Source: Nitrospirota bacterium
Lineage (GTDB): Bacteria > Nitrospirota > Nitrospiria > Nitrospirales > NS-4
NCBI GenBank assembly: GCA_004298335.1
Contig: SCTG01000026.1
Span: 1 to 42,271 of the forward strand
DNA length: 42,271 nt
Direction of reading: 5' to 3'
Below are positions 14,446 to 21,943 of this stretch, piece by piece. A program made the position numbers and the translations under genes. The notes beneath the pieces are model-generated. The model was not told the DNA's origin. It searched no databases and was given only the letters and a program-made list of their open reading frames with translations. Position 1 is the first letter of the stretch; each line of letters opens with the position of its first letter.

Positions 14446-15950
14446 GCGGCACCTCCCGTTCGCGCCAGCGGCAGGGTGAAGAGGACCGTCGTGCCTTTGC
14501 CGAGGTCGCTTTCGACCCAAATCCGTCCCCCGTGCGCCTCGACCACGCGCTTGGCCAGCGCCAATCCGAGACCGCTGCCGGCCACGGCGTGCCGCGCCTG
14601 CATGCGTCCCTGGTAGAAGCGTTCGAAGATGTGGGGAAGATCATCGGCGGGAATCCCCGGTCCCGTATCCGACACGGCGATCCGGAGGACGCCCGCTCTG
14701 TCGTCCGGTTCCATGCGGAGGTTCACCGTCGCGCCTGCCGGGCTGAACTTGAGGGCGTTGGAAAGGAGGTTGTCGAGGACCTGCTCGAGCCGTGCCCCGT
14801 CGGCCGGTGCCCGCAACCGTCCGGGTGGCGCCTCGGTCAGGATCTGAATGCGTTTCCCCTCCGCCAGCAACCGGACCTTGTCGACCGAGGTTTCCGCAAC
14901 ACGCGTCAGGTCGGTGGGAACGATCCGGTATTCCATCATGCCGGCCTCCATCTTTGAGAGATCGAGCAGGGTGGAGATCAGGCGGATCAAGCGCTCGCTG
15001 CTGTCCATGATGATCCGGAGCGTATCGTGCTGTTCCCGGCTCAAGGGGCCGGGCACTTCATCCAGGAGGAGTTGCGTGCCTTCCCGGATGGACGCCAGCG
15101 GGGTGCGCAGCTCATGGGAGACGTGCGCCAGGAACTCGGCCTTCATGTCGTCCAGCTCCTGGAGTTTCGCGGCCATCCAGTTCACGGTGTTGACCAGCTC
15201 CCGCAGGTCGCTGGGGGCCTCGACGTCCACGGACTTTCCAAACTGTCCCTGGCCGATCTGCCGGATGTGCTCCTGCAGCCGGCGCAGGGGATACAGGATG
15301 CTGTAGGTCGCGATGCCCGCCAGACCCAATCCGAGAAGGACGGCCGCGATCACGAGTTGCTGGGTCATGACCTCGGCGCGGGCCGATCGCGTGCGGGAGT
15401 CGCTGACGAGCGTGCCCACCCGTTCCTCGTGCAGGTTGACGTAGGCGTCCAGCGTGTCCGTCATCCGGGACATGAGCGTGTCGCGCCGCGCCTCATAGCC
15501 GGTCGGCTTGAGGCCCCGGCTCGTTTGCCGATCCGCCGTGTTGCGGAACAGGGTTTCGTATTCCTGGTGGAGCCGGTCGATCTCCTTCAGCAGCCGGTGG
15601 GCGTCGGCGATGGACTCCTGCTCCAGCAGGGGGGCGAGCGTCCGGCGGAACTCTTCCGTCTCGCCATCGAAATCTCTCAGAAAGATGGGATCGGGAACGG
15701 CCAGGTATTTCTTCTCGCTCCGGAGCTGGGTCATGAGGCTGGTGAGAAGGCGCTTGGCGGTGTCGATGGCCGGGTAATGGTAGGAAACCAGGGCGGTGCT
15801 CAGGGCCGTGAGTTGACGGAGTTGGCTGAGCGCATAGAGGTTGACGCCCGCCATCACAATGATGATGGCCAGCGAGCTGAGAGCCAGCCGCCAGAAAATA
15901 GAAAGCCGCGCTGAACGTCTTTCGTTTTCGCCGAAAACTTTCGAAGCCAT
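14442..15950 (-). CDS. glrK: GlrK/QseE-type sensor histidine kinase
   Basis: 502 residues: membrane helix 1 (about 19-42), a roughly 150-residue mostly helical periplasmic domain, membrane helix 2 (about 198-220), HAMP, HisKA with His279 in [20 protein letters not shown], and an ATPase domain ([32 protein letters not shown]). The H-box wording, especially ASI-[RK]-EGT, is characteristic of GlrK. I start at ATG 15950 ([18 protein letters not shown] before it). An upstream extension to 16052 would run through the conserved promoter block. The operon is divergent from the exported-protein gene at 16233 and its sigma-54 module. Confidence 0.88.
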   Translation of the reverse strand: MASKVFGENERRSARLSIFWRLALSSLAIIIVMAGVNLYALSQLRQLTALSTALVSYHYPAIDTAKRLLTSLMTQLRSEKKYLAVPDPIFLRDFDGETEEFRRTLAPLLEQESIADAHRLLKEIDRLHQEYETLFRNTADRQTSRGLKPTGYEARRDTLMSRMTDTLDAYVNLHEERVGTLVSDSRTRSARAEVMTQQLVIAAVLLGLGLAGIATYSILYPLRRLQEHIRQIGQGQFGKSVDVEAPSDLRELVNTVNWMAAKLQELDDMKAEFLAHVSHELRTPLASIREGTQLLLDEVPGPLSREQHDTLRIIMDSSERLIRLISTLLDLSKMEAGMMEYRIVPTDLTRVAETSVDKVRLLAEGKRIQILTEAPPGRLRAPADGARLEQVLDNLLSNALKFSPAGATVNLRMEPDDRAGVLRIAVSDTGPGIPADDLPHIFERFYQGRMQARHAVAGSGLGLALAKRVVEAHGGRIWVESDLGKGTTVLFTLPLARTGGAA

Positions 15951-15974
15951 CGGGCTAGTTTCCTCTGGCGTAGT

Positions 15975-16145
15975 CGAATCCATACAGACCCAGGTCCTTG
16001 AAAACCAAACGGATCCTGCCGTTCCCAGTAAAAACACTGAACCCATTTCCATGCATTATACCACCCCATGCCTCCCGATTTTGTCCGTCAGTTTTCCCCA
16101 TCGTGTTCGAATCGGGGACATTTCTGCAGTGGCCCTTACCTTGCT
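15975..16145 (+). promoter_or_regulatory. sigma-54 promoter module, copy 1 (before 16233 and the osmolyte operon)
   Basis: Core TGGCCC-TTACC-TTGCT (16130-16145), GG-N10-GC. Upstream boxes: CGAATCCATACAG (15975), GAAAACCAAA (16000), CTGAACCCATTTCC (16037) and GGACATTT (16116). Copy 2 at 21308 shares CGAATCCATACAG exactly, and the first 45 bases align without gaps; both lie the same distance from their ATG to within a base or two. Expected transcription start is near 16156. The kinase gene of the GlrKR-type system begins just 25 bases to the left, divergently. Confidence 0.75.
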
Positions 16146-16232
16146 CAGAAGGAAAGTGCGTGCCAGGGAACCAGGTGAAGGTTCCGGGAAGGGGTTAGCC
16201 GGCGACGGAACGAAGCAAAAGGAGGCCATGCA

Positions 16233-16562
16233 ATGAAAACGCTAGTCGTCACACTGTTCAGTTTGGCCTTGGTCATGGGGCTGGTCATCACTGCCGGGCA
16301 AGCGGCCTCGCCGGACCAGGCCCAACCGGGTCTCGCCAAGTTTGTCGGCGGGACGATTGAAGAGATTGATCCCGCCGGTCTGCGAGTCACCATCCAGACT
16401 GAGTTCGGGAAAAAAGAGTCTTTCCCGGTCGGCGATGCCGCCGTCTTGATGGGGCTGACCAAAGGAGACCGTGTCAGTGCCGAAATGGATGAGCAGGGGA
16501 AAGTGCTGAAGATCGTCAAGCTTACTCCGGAGAGGAAGGGAGCGCCGGAGCCTGGCAGCTGA
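16233..16562 (+). CDS. small exported protein, sigma-54 controlled (paralogue of 21567)
   Basis: 109 residues. The signal peptide (MKTLVVTLFSLALVMGLVIT, cleavage near GQAA) leads to an 80-residue chain resembling a small beta barrel: GGTIEEIDPAGLRVTIQTEF, then FPVGDAAVLMGLTKGDRVSA and EMDEQGKVLKIVKL. The paralogue at 21567 shares the F-x-G-T-I-E-x-I-D-P opening, D-A-A-x-x-x-G-L-x-K-G-D and the D-E-x-G turn. Both have the same ribosome site (GGAGG) and the same promoter module. The function is unknown; an OB-like periplasmic protein is my best description. It is the first gene of the osmolyte cluster, separated from the rest by a strong hairpin. Confidence 0.75.
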   Translation: MKTLVVTLFSLALVMGLVITAGQAASPDQAQPGLAKFVGGTIEEIDPAGLRVTIQTEFGKKESFPVGDAAVLMGLTKGDRVSAEMDEQGKVLKIVKLTPERKGAPEPGS

Positions 16563-16586
16563 TTCGCGCCTTCAGAGAAATGGGAG

Positions 16587-16627
16587 CGGCCGTACGGATG
16601 CCTATGCCGGCTAACCCCGTACGGCCG
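16587..16627 (+). terminator. strong hairpin between the exported-protein gene and the osmolyte genes
   Basis: CGGCCGTACGG and CCGTACGGCCG form an 11-base-pair GC-rich stem with a 19-base loop, 25 bases after the stop at 16562. The run GTGGTTCCTTTTC follows. The T run is short and late, so a partial terminator, attenuator or RNA stabiliser that makes the first gene more abundant than the later ones is likelier than a full stop. Confidence 0.5.
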
Positions 16628-16702
16628 TGGTTCCTTTTCAATCAACCCGTCGCGGCCGTGCCGTCACTCCTGCCGGGACGGGGGTTTCAGGAGGAAAGCG
16701 TC

Positions 16703-16786
16703 ATGCTGTTCAACGAAGTGCAGGTGTTTCTCGGGCTGGTGTTGTGGGGATTGCTCGTATGGATGTGCGCCGACAAAATGCTGTGA
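16703..16786 (+). CDS. 27-residue membrane peptide
   Basis: A tiny gene with a very strong ribosome site (CAGGAGGAAAG, then the ATG at 16703). The product is MLFNEVQVFLGLVLWGLLVW followed by MCADKML: one hydrophobic helix. Its stop codon overlaps the GTG start of the phosphatase gene (GTGA), so translational coupling is likely. It is the third tiny membrane protein linked to a sigma-54 module in this window. Function is unknown. Confidence 0.55.
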   Translation: MLFNEVQVFLGLVLWGLLVWMCADKML

Positions 16787-17688
16787 TTGGTGAGCCGGAC
16801 AGCTTCAGCCGCGGCCGGGGCTCTCGCCCCCCGTTCGTCCTGTTCACCGACCTTGACGGCACGCTGCTCGATGCGGAGACCTACCGGTACGACGCGGCCC
16901 GCCCGGCGCTGGACCGGCTCGGCGAGCACGCGACCCCCTTGATTATTTGCACCAGCAAGACCAGGGCGGAGGTCGAGCCTCTGCGAATACAACTGGGAAC
17001 CCAGGCGCCCTTCATCGTCGAGAATGGGGGCGCCCTGTACGTTCCGGATGGGTATTTCCGAACGTCCCCGCGTGGTTCAAGCGCCCGAGACGGGTACCGT
17101 GTGATCGAAATGGGCATCCCGTATCCCAGGCTGCGGCGAGGGCTTCGCCGCATTGAAGAACGGGTCGGCGCGTCGCTGGTTGGATTCGGAGACATGCCGA
17201 CGGAGAGCGTCATGCAGGCGACCGGGCTCGCTCGCCGTGATGCCGAACTGGCCCGTCAGCGCGAATATGACGAGCCGTTCCTAGTCGAAGACGGCCGCGC
17301 GTCGCTTCACAGTATTCGCGAGGCGGCCCGGCAGTTCGGCTTGACCGTCGTGCCGGGAGGCCGGTTTCACCACCTTGTGTGCGGGACCGATAAGGGATGG
17401 GCCTGTCGTGTGTTGCTTGACTGCTACCGACAGGAATGGAAAACGGTCTCCACGGCCGGCATCGGCGACGGTCCAGGCGATGTGCCGATGCTGGAACTGG
17501 TCGATCGGCCGTTCCTGGTTGAGCGACCGGGCGGCGGCCATGCTGAAGACTGTGCGGTTGAAGGACTCACACGCGTCCGGGGGATCGGACCGGCCGGCTG
17601 GGCAGAAGCGGTTACACAACTCCTGAAGCCGAGCCCCTTTCAGGCCGGCCTATTAATGTTTCATCCATTTCCACCGTCCATGTGCTGA
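16783..17688 (+). CDS. mpgP: HAD-IIB phosphatase of the mannosyl/glucosyl-3-phosphoglycerate phosphatase family
   Basis: About 301 residues. The HAD nucleophile motif FTDLDGTLLD lies near residue 20. CTSKTRAEVEPLRIQLG and FIVENGGALYVPDGYF are typical of MPGP-family enzymes, and the acidic loop GIGDGPGDVPML closes the site. The family removes phosphate from mannosyl- or glucosyl-3-phosphoglycerate to release the compatible solute. The GpgS-like gene two positions downstream supports glucosylglycerate or a derivative. I take the GTG at 16783, which overlaps the stop of the 27-residue gene. ATG 16759 is in frame but has no ribosome site. The substrate sugar cannot be told from sequence. Confidence 0.8.
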   Translation: MIGEPDSFSRGRGSRPPFVLFTDLDGTLLDAETYRYDAARPALDRLGEHATPLIICTSKTRAEVEPLRIQLGTQAPFIVENGGALYVPDGYFRTSPRGSSARDGYRVIEMGIPYPRLRRGLRRIEERVGASLVGFGDMPTESVMQATGLARRDAELARQREYDEPFLVEDGRASLHSIREAARQFGLTVVPGGRFHHLVCGTDKGWACRVLLDCYRQEWKTVSTAGIGDGPGDVPMLELVDRPFLVERPGGGHAEDCAVEGLTRVRGIGPAGWAEAVTQLLKPSPFQAGLLMFHPFPPSMC

Positions 17689-17742
17689 TCCGGCAGGAGC
17701 GGGGCGCCGGCGCCCCGTCCTGCGTTCAGCCAAGGAGGCCAC

Positions 17743-17937
17743 ATGCACTGCCTGCGTTGCAACGGATTGATGGCGCTGACACGTTTCTACGATTTGCGGG
17801 ATGATACCGGCAACATCGCGTTTGATGCCTGGCGCTGCATCGGCTGCGGCGAGGTGCTGGATTCCGTCATCTACACGAACCGGATCCAGCGTCCCAGGTT
17901 TACGCGTCTACGGAAACTGCGACCGGTGAGGATCTAA
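17743..17937 (+). CDS. small zinc-ribbon protein (paralogue of 11483)
   Basis: 64 residues with two CxxC pairs (MHCLRCNGLM and WRCIGCGEVL) and a basic tail (RPRFTRLRKLRPVRI). AAGGAGG precedes the ATG. The pattern matches the zinc-ribbon protein at 11483 closely. It sits between the phosphatase and the GpgS-like gene with gaps of about 40-55 bases, so it belongs to the same transcription unit. Function is unknown. Having one copy in each of the small-protein and osmolyte regions suggests a common regulatory or chaperone-like task; that is inference. Confidence 0.72.
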   Translation: MHCLRCNGLMALTRFYDLRDDTGNIAFDAWRCIGCGEVLDSVIYTNRIQRPRFTRLRKLRPVRI

Positions 17938-17978
17938 ACCGTCCGCGAACTCCGATCCAAGCGAGTGGAGGACATCCC

Positions 17979-19262
17979 ATGTCTGATTTTTACCAAACCG
18001 GCTCAATCGCCACCCTGCACAGATTGGGGAGGCCCAATCTGGAACTCCTGGAACAGGAACTGGCTAAGCATGCCAAGACCTGCCCGATCGCGCTGGTCCT
18101 GCCCTGTCTCTATTCCGAGCTCGAGGGGCCGGCGCTTGGGGGCATCGTGGAACACCTGCGAAAGGTTCCGTACCTGAATGAGATCGTCATCGCGCTGGGC
18201 CGCGCGTCCGCCCTGGAGTTTCGGCGAGCCAAGGAATATTTCAAGGTTCTTCCGCAAGATGTGCGGCTGCTCTGGATCGATGGGCCGCGGATCCAGGAAA
18301 CGCTCAAACTCCTGGTCGACCAGGACATCAACGTGGGCCTGCCGGGCAAGGGGCAGTCCTGCTGGATCGCCTTTGGCTACGTGCTCGCCAGGCGGCGGAG
18401 CAAGGTCATCGCCCTGCACGACTGCGACATCGTAACATACGACCGCGAGTACGTGGCCCGCTTGTGCTACCCCATCGCGAAGCCGAATCTGGGCTATGAG
18501 TTCTGCAAAGGCTACTACGCCCGCGTCACCGACCGCCTGCATGGTCGCGTCACCCGACTGTTCATCACGCCGATGATTAGGGCGCTCCAGCGGCTGGCGG
18601 GTCCGCATCCCCTGCTCACGTTTCTCGACAGCTTTCGTTATCCGCTGGCGGGCGAGTTCGCCATGGTCACGGACCTGGCCTGGACCAATCGCATCCCGGG
18701 GGACTGGGGATTAGAAATCGGGGTCTTGGCCGAGGTCTACCGGAACTGTGCGTTACGCCGGGTCTGTCAGGCCGACCTGTCGGATCAGTACGAACATAAG
18801 CATCAGGCGCTTTCGGCGGACAATCCCGAAGCGGGGCTGCATAAGATGGGCGTGGATATCTCGAAATCGCTTTTCCGGAACCTGGCCAGCGAAGGGGTCA
18901 TCTTCACGGATGGGATGGTGAAGACCCTCCGGGCGACCTACCTCCAGAGCGCGCAAGAGGCCATCAAAAAGTACGGGGACGACGCGGCCGTCAACGGGCT
19001 CCGGTTCGATCGTCACGAAGAGCGGATGGCGGTGGAAGTGTTCCTCAAGGGCATTAAGCTGGCGTCCGAAGGTTTCCTGGAAGACCCCTTGGGTGTGCCG
19101 ATGATCTCCAACTGGGCCCGTGTGACCGCAGCCGTCCCCGACATTTTCGATCGCCTCACCGACGCCGTCGAGGCGGACGGCGCCTGGGACCCGAAGAAGC
19201 GCTTCCCAGGCGCACGGCCGCATCTGGTCTGGCGCCAGGACACCATTGCCGGGGCGCGATAA
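17979..19262 (+). CDS. gpgS: GpgS-like glycosyltransferase (probable glucosyl-3-phosphoglycerate synthase)
   Basis: 427 residues, GT-A fold. The N-terminus has IALVLPCLYSELEGPALGGI. A donor-site segment LPGKGQSCWIAFGYVLARRR leads to the metal-binding D-x-D as HDCDIVTYDREYV. A long C-terminal domain contains GEFAMVTDLAWTNRIPGDWG and LEIGVLAEVYR. The order GKG, D-x-D, then the GEFA...W/EIG segment is that of GpgS-type enzymes, which join a nucleotide-sugar glucose to 3-phosphoglycerate. The phosphatase upstream would finish the compatible solute glucosylglycerate. GGAGG sits before the ATG. Another hexose transfer to phosphoglycerate is possible. Confidence 0.7.
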   Translation: MSDFYQTGSIATLHRLGRPNLELLEQELAKHAKTCPIALVLPCLYSELEGPALGGIVEHLRKVPYLNEIVIALGRASALEFRRAKEYFKVLPQDVRLLWIDGPRIQETLKLLVDQDINVGLPGKGQSCWIAFGYVLARRRSKVIALHDCDIVTYDREYVARLCYPIAKPNLGYEFCKGYYARVTDRLHGRVTRLFITPMIRALQRLAGPHPLLTFLDSFRYPLAGEFAMVTDLAWTNRIPGDWGLEIGVLAEVYRNCALRRVCQADLSDQYEHKHQALSADNPEAGLHKMGVDISKSLFRNLASEGVIFTDGMVKTLRATYLQSAQEAIKKYGDDAAVNGLRFDRHEERMAVEVFLKGIKLASEGFLEDPLGVPMISNWARVTAAVPDIFDRLTDAVEADGAWDPKKRFPGARPHLVWRQDTIAGAR

Positions 19263-19300
19263 GGAGAGACTGCCGACGGCAAAGGGGGGACGACCACGCC

Positions 19301-20587
19301 ATGCCCGACTCGACGCTGCTGTCTCTCGACGAGCCGACGGAGGTGCAGGTCCGTGACATTGCTCAGGCGGATATCCTCGTGGGCATCCCGAGCTTCAACA
19401 ACGCGGGCACGATCGGCCATGTCGTCAAGGCGATCGTTGCCGGGCTGGCCAAATATTTCCCCGATGCGCGCGCCGTGCTGGTCAACTCGGATGGGGGGTC
19501 GACGGACGGCACTCCTGACGTTGTGACCAAGGCCAGTGTGGATCTCGGCGGCATGCTGATTACCGACCGGCAGAGCCTCCTGCACCGCATCGTCACGCCG
19601 TACCAAGGCGTTCCCGGCAAAGGAAGCGCGTTCCGCACGATCTTCGAAGTGGCCCGCCGCCTGAATGTTCACGCCTGCGCTGTGGTGGACTCGGACCTCC
19701 GATCGATCAACCCCGAATGGATCGAGCTGCTCCTCTGGCCGATTCGGAGCGGCGGCTTTGACTACGTGGCGCCCTACTATCTGAGGCACAAGTACGATGG
19801 AACGATCACGAACAGCATCGTCTGTCCGCTGACACGGGCCTTGTATGGTGTGCAGATCCGGCAGCCGATCGGCGGGGATTTTGGTTTTTCGGGAGAACTG
19901 GCCAGGCACTACGCGGACCAGCATGTGTGGGAGTCGGATGTCGCTCGCTTCGGGATCGACATCTGGATGACCACCGAGGCCGTCGCCTCCGGGGCGCGGG
20001 TCTGCCAGAGCTTCCTGGGCGCCAAGATTCACAATCCCAAGGATCCGGCCGCCGACTTGTCGGCCATGCTGGTCCAGGTGATGGGGGCCGTCTTTGCGCT
20101 GATGGAGGAGCACCAACGCATCTGGATTCCCCGCCATGGCTCGAAGACCGTCCCGCTGTTCGGCTTTCAATATGAAGTGGGCGTCGAGCCGGTGAACGTC
20201 GATGTGGCCCCCATGATCGCAAGCTTTCGGCAAGGACTCGTCGACCTGCATCCGATCTGGGAGGTCATGCTGGCCCCCGAGATCCTCCAGGCCCTGAAGG
20301 CCACGGAGGGCATGCCGTCCCGCAATTTCCATATCCCGGATGACGTCTGGGTCAAAACGGTCTACGACTGCGCCGTCGCCTTCCACCGGCGGACCCTCAA
20401 TCGCGAGCATCTGATCAAGGCCATGACCCCCCTTTACCTGGGCCGAACCGCCTCTTTCGTCGTGGAAACACAAGGGCTCACAACCCGGGAGGCGGAGGAT
20501 CGCATCGAACGTCTGAGCGAAGCCTTTGAGCGCCTCAAGCCCTATCTCTTGGACCGCTGGGGCGCCATCGAGGAGGTAGGACCATGA
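19301..20587 (+). CDS. GT-A glycosyltransferase, second sugar transferase of the osmolyte cluster
   Basis: 428 residues. GT2-type features: ILVGIPSFNNAGTIGHVVKA near residue 25, NSDGGSTDGT, GVPGKGSAF, and a D-x-D as VVDSDLRSINPEW. C-terminal helices follow (DVWVKTVYDCAVAFHRR). It is distinct from the GpgS-like protein but shares the GKG-then-DxD plan. Two glycosyltransferases plus an MPGP-type phosphatase suggest a disaccharide osmolyte such as mannosylglucosylglycerate, with this enzyme adding the second sugar. That assignment is inference; the acceptor and donor are not readable from sequence. The gene overlaps the next by 4 bases (ATGA). Confidence 0.65.
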   Translation: MPDSTLLSLDEPTEVQVRDIAQADILVGIPSFNNAGTIGHVVKAIVAGLAKYFPDARAVLVNSDGGSTDGTPDVVTKASVDLGGMLITDRQSLLHRIVTPYQGVPGKGSAFRTIFEVARRLNVHACAVVDSDLRSINPEWIELLLWPIRSGGFDYVAPYYLRHKYDGTITNSIVCPLTRALYGVQIRQPIGGDFGFSGELARHYADQHVWESDVARFGIDIWMTTEAVASGARVCQSFLGAKIHNPKDPAADLSAMLVQVMGAVFALMEEHQRIWIPRHGSKTVPLFGFQYEVGVEPVNVDVAPMIASFRQGLVDLHPIWEVMLAPEILQALKATEGMPSRNFHIPDDVWVKTVYDCAVAFHRRTLNREHLIKAMTPLYLGRTASFVVETQGLTTREAEDRIERLSEAFERLKPYLLDRWGAIEEVGP

Positions 20588-21291
20588 AAGAATTCTGGGA
20601 CACCGTGTTGCCGGAACAATTGACGATCATGGGGACCCGCATCGTGCACTTTCTTCCCAACCTCCTGGCCGCGGCCATTATCGTGGGGATCGGCTGGCCG
20701 CTGGCGTGGGCGCTGGGCCGCGGCGTCGAGCGTCTTTTGCGCATGCTGGGCGTGGATCACCTTGCTGAACAGCTCGGCATCAACGCCTTTTTGACGCGCG
20801 GCGGCCTCAAGCCGGATCCGAGTTACCTGGCCGGCCGCATGCTCTATTGGGGGCTTGTGGTCCTTACGGCCGTTGCATCATTCGGCGCGCTGGACGTTGC
20901 GCTCTTCAACCAGCTTGCCGCGAGCTTTCTGCTCTATATCCCGCACCTCGTCACCGCAACCATCATCGTGGCGCTTGGGATATTCCTGAGCAATTTCGTC
21001 GCGCGGGCGACGCTGATCGCAGCCGTGAATGCGAATTTCCCGGCGGCCACGACCGCCGCCGGCCTTGCCAGGTGGGGTGTCCTGCTGGTGGCGCTGGCCA
21101 TGGCGCTTGAGCAATTGGGGATCGCCCGGAACATCGTTGCCGTGGGTTTCGGGATTACCCTGGGCAGTGTCGCGCTGGCCGCGGCGATCGCCTTCGGTCT
21201 GGGCGCCAGGGACCTCGCCAAAGAGTTCCTGGAACGGCTGCTGTCCGACAGGCCGCGCGAGCGGGTGCCGGATGATCTGAGGCATTTGTGA
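20584..21291 (+). CDS. TM-helix-repeat (MscS-like) membrane protein at the end of the osmolyte operon
   Basis: 235 residues with about four to five membrane helices: FLPNLLAAAIIVGIGWPLAW, WGLVVLTAVASFGAL, LYIPHLVTATIIVALGIFLS and a glycine/alanine-rich helix near the end (GFGITLGSVALAAAIAFGLG) that resembles the pore helix of small mechanosensitive channels. Family resemblance is to conserved TM-helix proteins related to MscS. The large cytoplasmic beta domain of true MscS is missing. Translational coupling to the glycosyltransferase gene links it to osmolyte handling, for example release on down-shock; that role is inference. Confidence 0.7.
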   Translation: MKEFWDTVLPEQLTIMGTRIVHFLPNLLAAAIIVGIGWPLAWALGRGVERLLRMLGVDHLAEQLGINAFLTRGGLKPDPSYLAGRMLYWGLVVLTAVASFGALDVALFNQLAASFLLYIPHLVTATIIVALGIFLSNFVARATLIAAVNANFPAATTAAGLARWGVLLVALAMALEQLGIARNIVAVGFGITLGSVALAAAIAFGLGARDLAKEFLERLLSDRPRERVPDDLRHL

Positions 21292-21307
21292 CCAAACCTG
21301 CTGTAGC

Positions 21308-21476
21308 CGAATCCATACAGCGCCAGCTTATTGAAAATCAACGCGATCGGGTTTTCACTCCCAAACCCCTGAATCCAATTCCCTTCTCTGCTCCGCAGTT
21401 GTCGGGCCGATCGGCCCGACAGTCTTTCCCATCATGTTTGAAATCCGGACATTTTCGTCGTGGTACCTGCTTTGCT
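21308..21476 (+). promoter_or_regulatory. sigma-54 promoter module, copy 2 (before 21567)
   Basis: Core TGGTAC-CTGCT-TTGCT (21461-21476) with GG-N10-GC. Upstream boxes: CGAATCCATACAG (21308), GAAAATCAA (21333), CTGAATCCAATTCC (21369) and GGACATTTT (21447). Spacings are 25, 36, 78 and 14 bases, against 25, 37, 79 and 14 in copy 1 and 25, 38, 78 and 15 in copy 3. A 22-base palindrome (21400) sits inside this copy only. Confidence 0.75.
21400..21421. repeat. 22-base perfect palindrome inside sigma-54 module copy 2
   Basis: TGTCGGGCCGA followed by its exact reverse complement. It lies between the CTGAATCC box and GGACAT, about 40-60 bases before the -24 element. Copies 1 and 3 have no such palindrome. 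The outer TGTC...GACA ends recall the TGTC-N10-GACA half-sites of E. coli GlrR, but the spacing is 14. It could be an extra operator or a terminator hairpin for the preceding gene; no T run follows. Confidence 0.45.
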
Positions 21477-21566
21477 CAAGAAGACTAAGGAGACATCCCT
21501 TGCCGCGCCAGTGAGCTGGCTGTGCGCAAGGGCCAAGGCACGATGACAAACTGAAGGAGGCAAGCC

Positions 21567-21911
21567 ATGAAAACATACATCATCGCGGTTCTGAGTCTGC
21601 TGGTGCTGGTGGGGTTGGCGGTCCCCTATGGCCAGGCCGATCAGCTCATTCCCGCCGATCCGGTTGGGGTCAGGACGTTCAGCGGCACGATTGAGGGGAT
21701 TGATCCGCTGCAGCAAATCGTCAGCATCCATTCCGAAGGGAAGGAAGGGAAAGGCGAAGTGCGGCTTCTTGCGTTCACGGACGCCGCAATGGTGCAAGGG
21801 CTGGCCAAGGGGGATTACGTTGTGATCGAACTGGACGAGCGTGGCATGGCCAAGACGATCGTCAAGACCGAGCCGGCCTCGCAGGGCGCACCTGACTCGA
21901 AGAAGAATTGA
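21567..21911 (+). CDS. small exported protein, sigma-54 controlled (paralogue of 16233)
   Basis: 114 residues. The signal peptide (MKTYIIAVLSLLVLVGLAVP, cleavage near GQA) is followed by FSGTIEGIDPLQQIVSIHSE, a lysine-rich turn, LLAFTDAAMVQGLAKGDYVV and IELDERGMAKTIVK. It aligns over its length with the protein at 16233, and the two genes share promoter, leader length and ribosome site (GAAGGAGG), so gene and promoter were duplicated together. The mature protein looks like a small periplasmic beta barrel of unknown role. It heads a cluster of small membrane proteins. Confidence 0.75.
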   Translation: MKTYIIAVLSLLVLVGLAVPYGQADQLIPADPVGVRTFSGTIEGIDPLQQIVSIHSEGKEGKGEVRLLAFTDAAMVQGLAKGDYVVIELDERGMAKTIVKTEPASQGAPDSKKN

Positions 21912-21943
21912 GTCCGCCTTCGGGAGGGTTGGAGGAACGAGCG

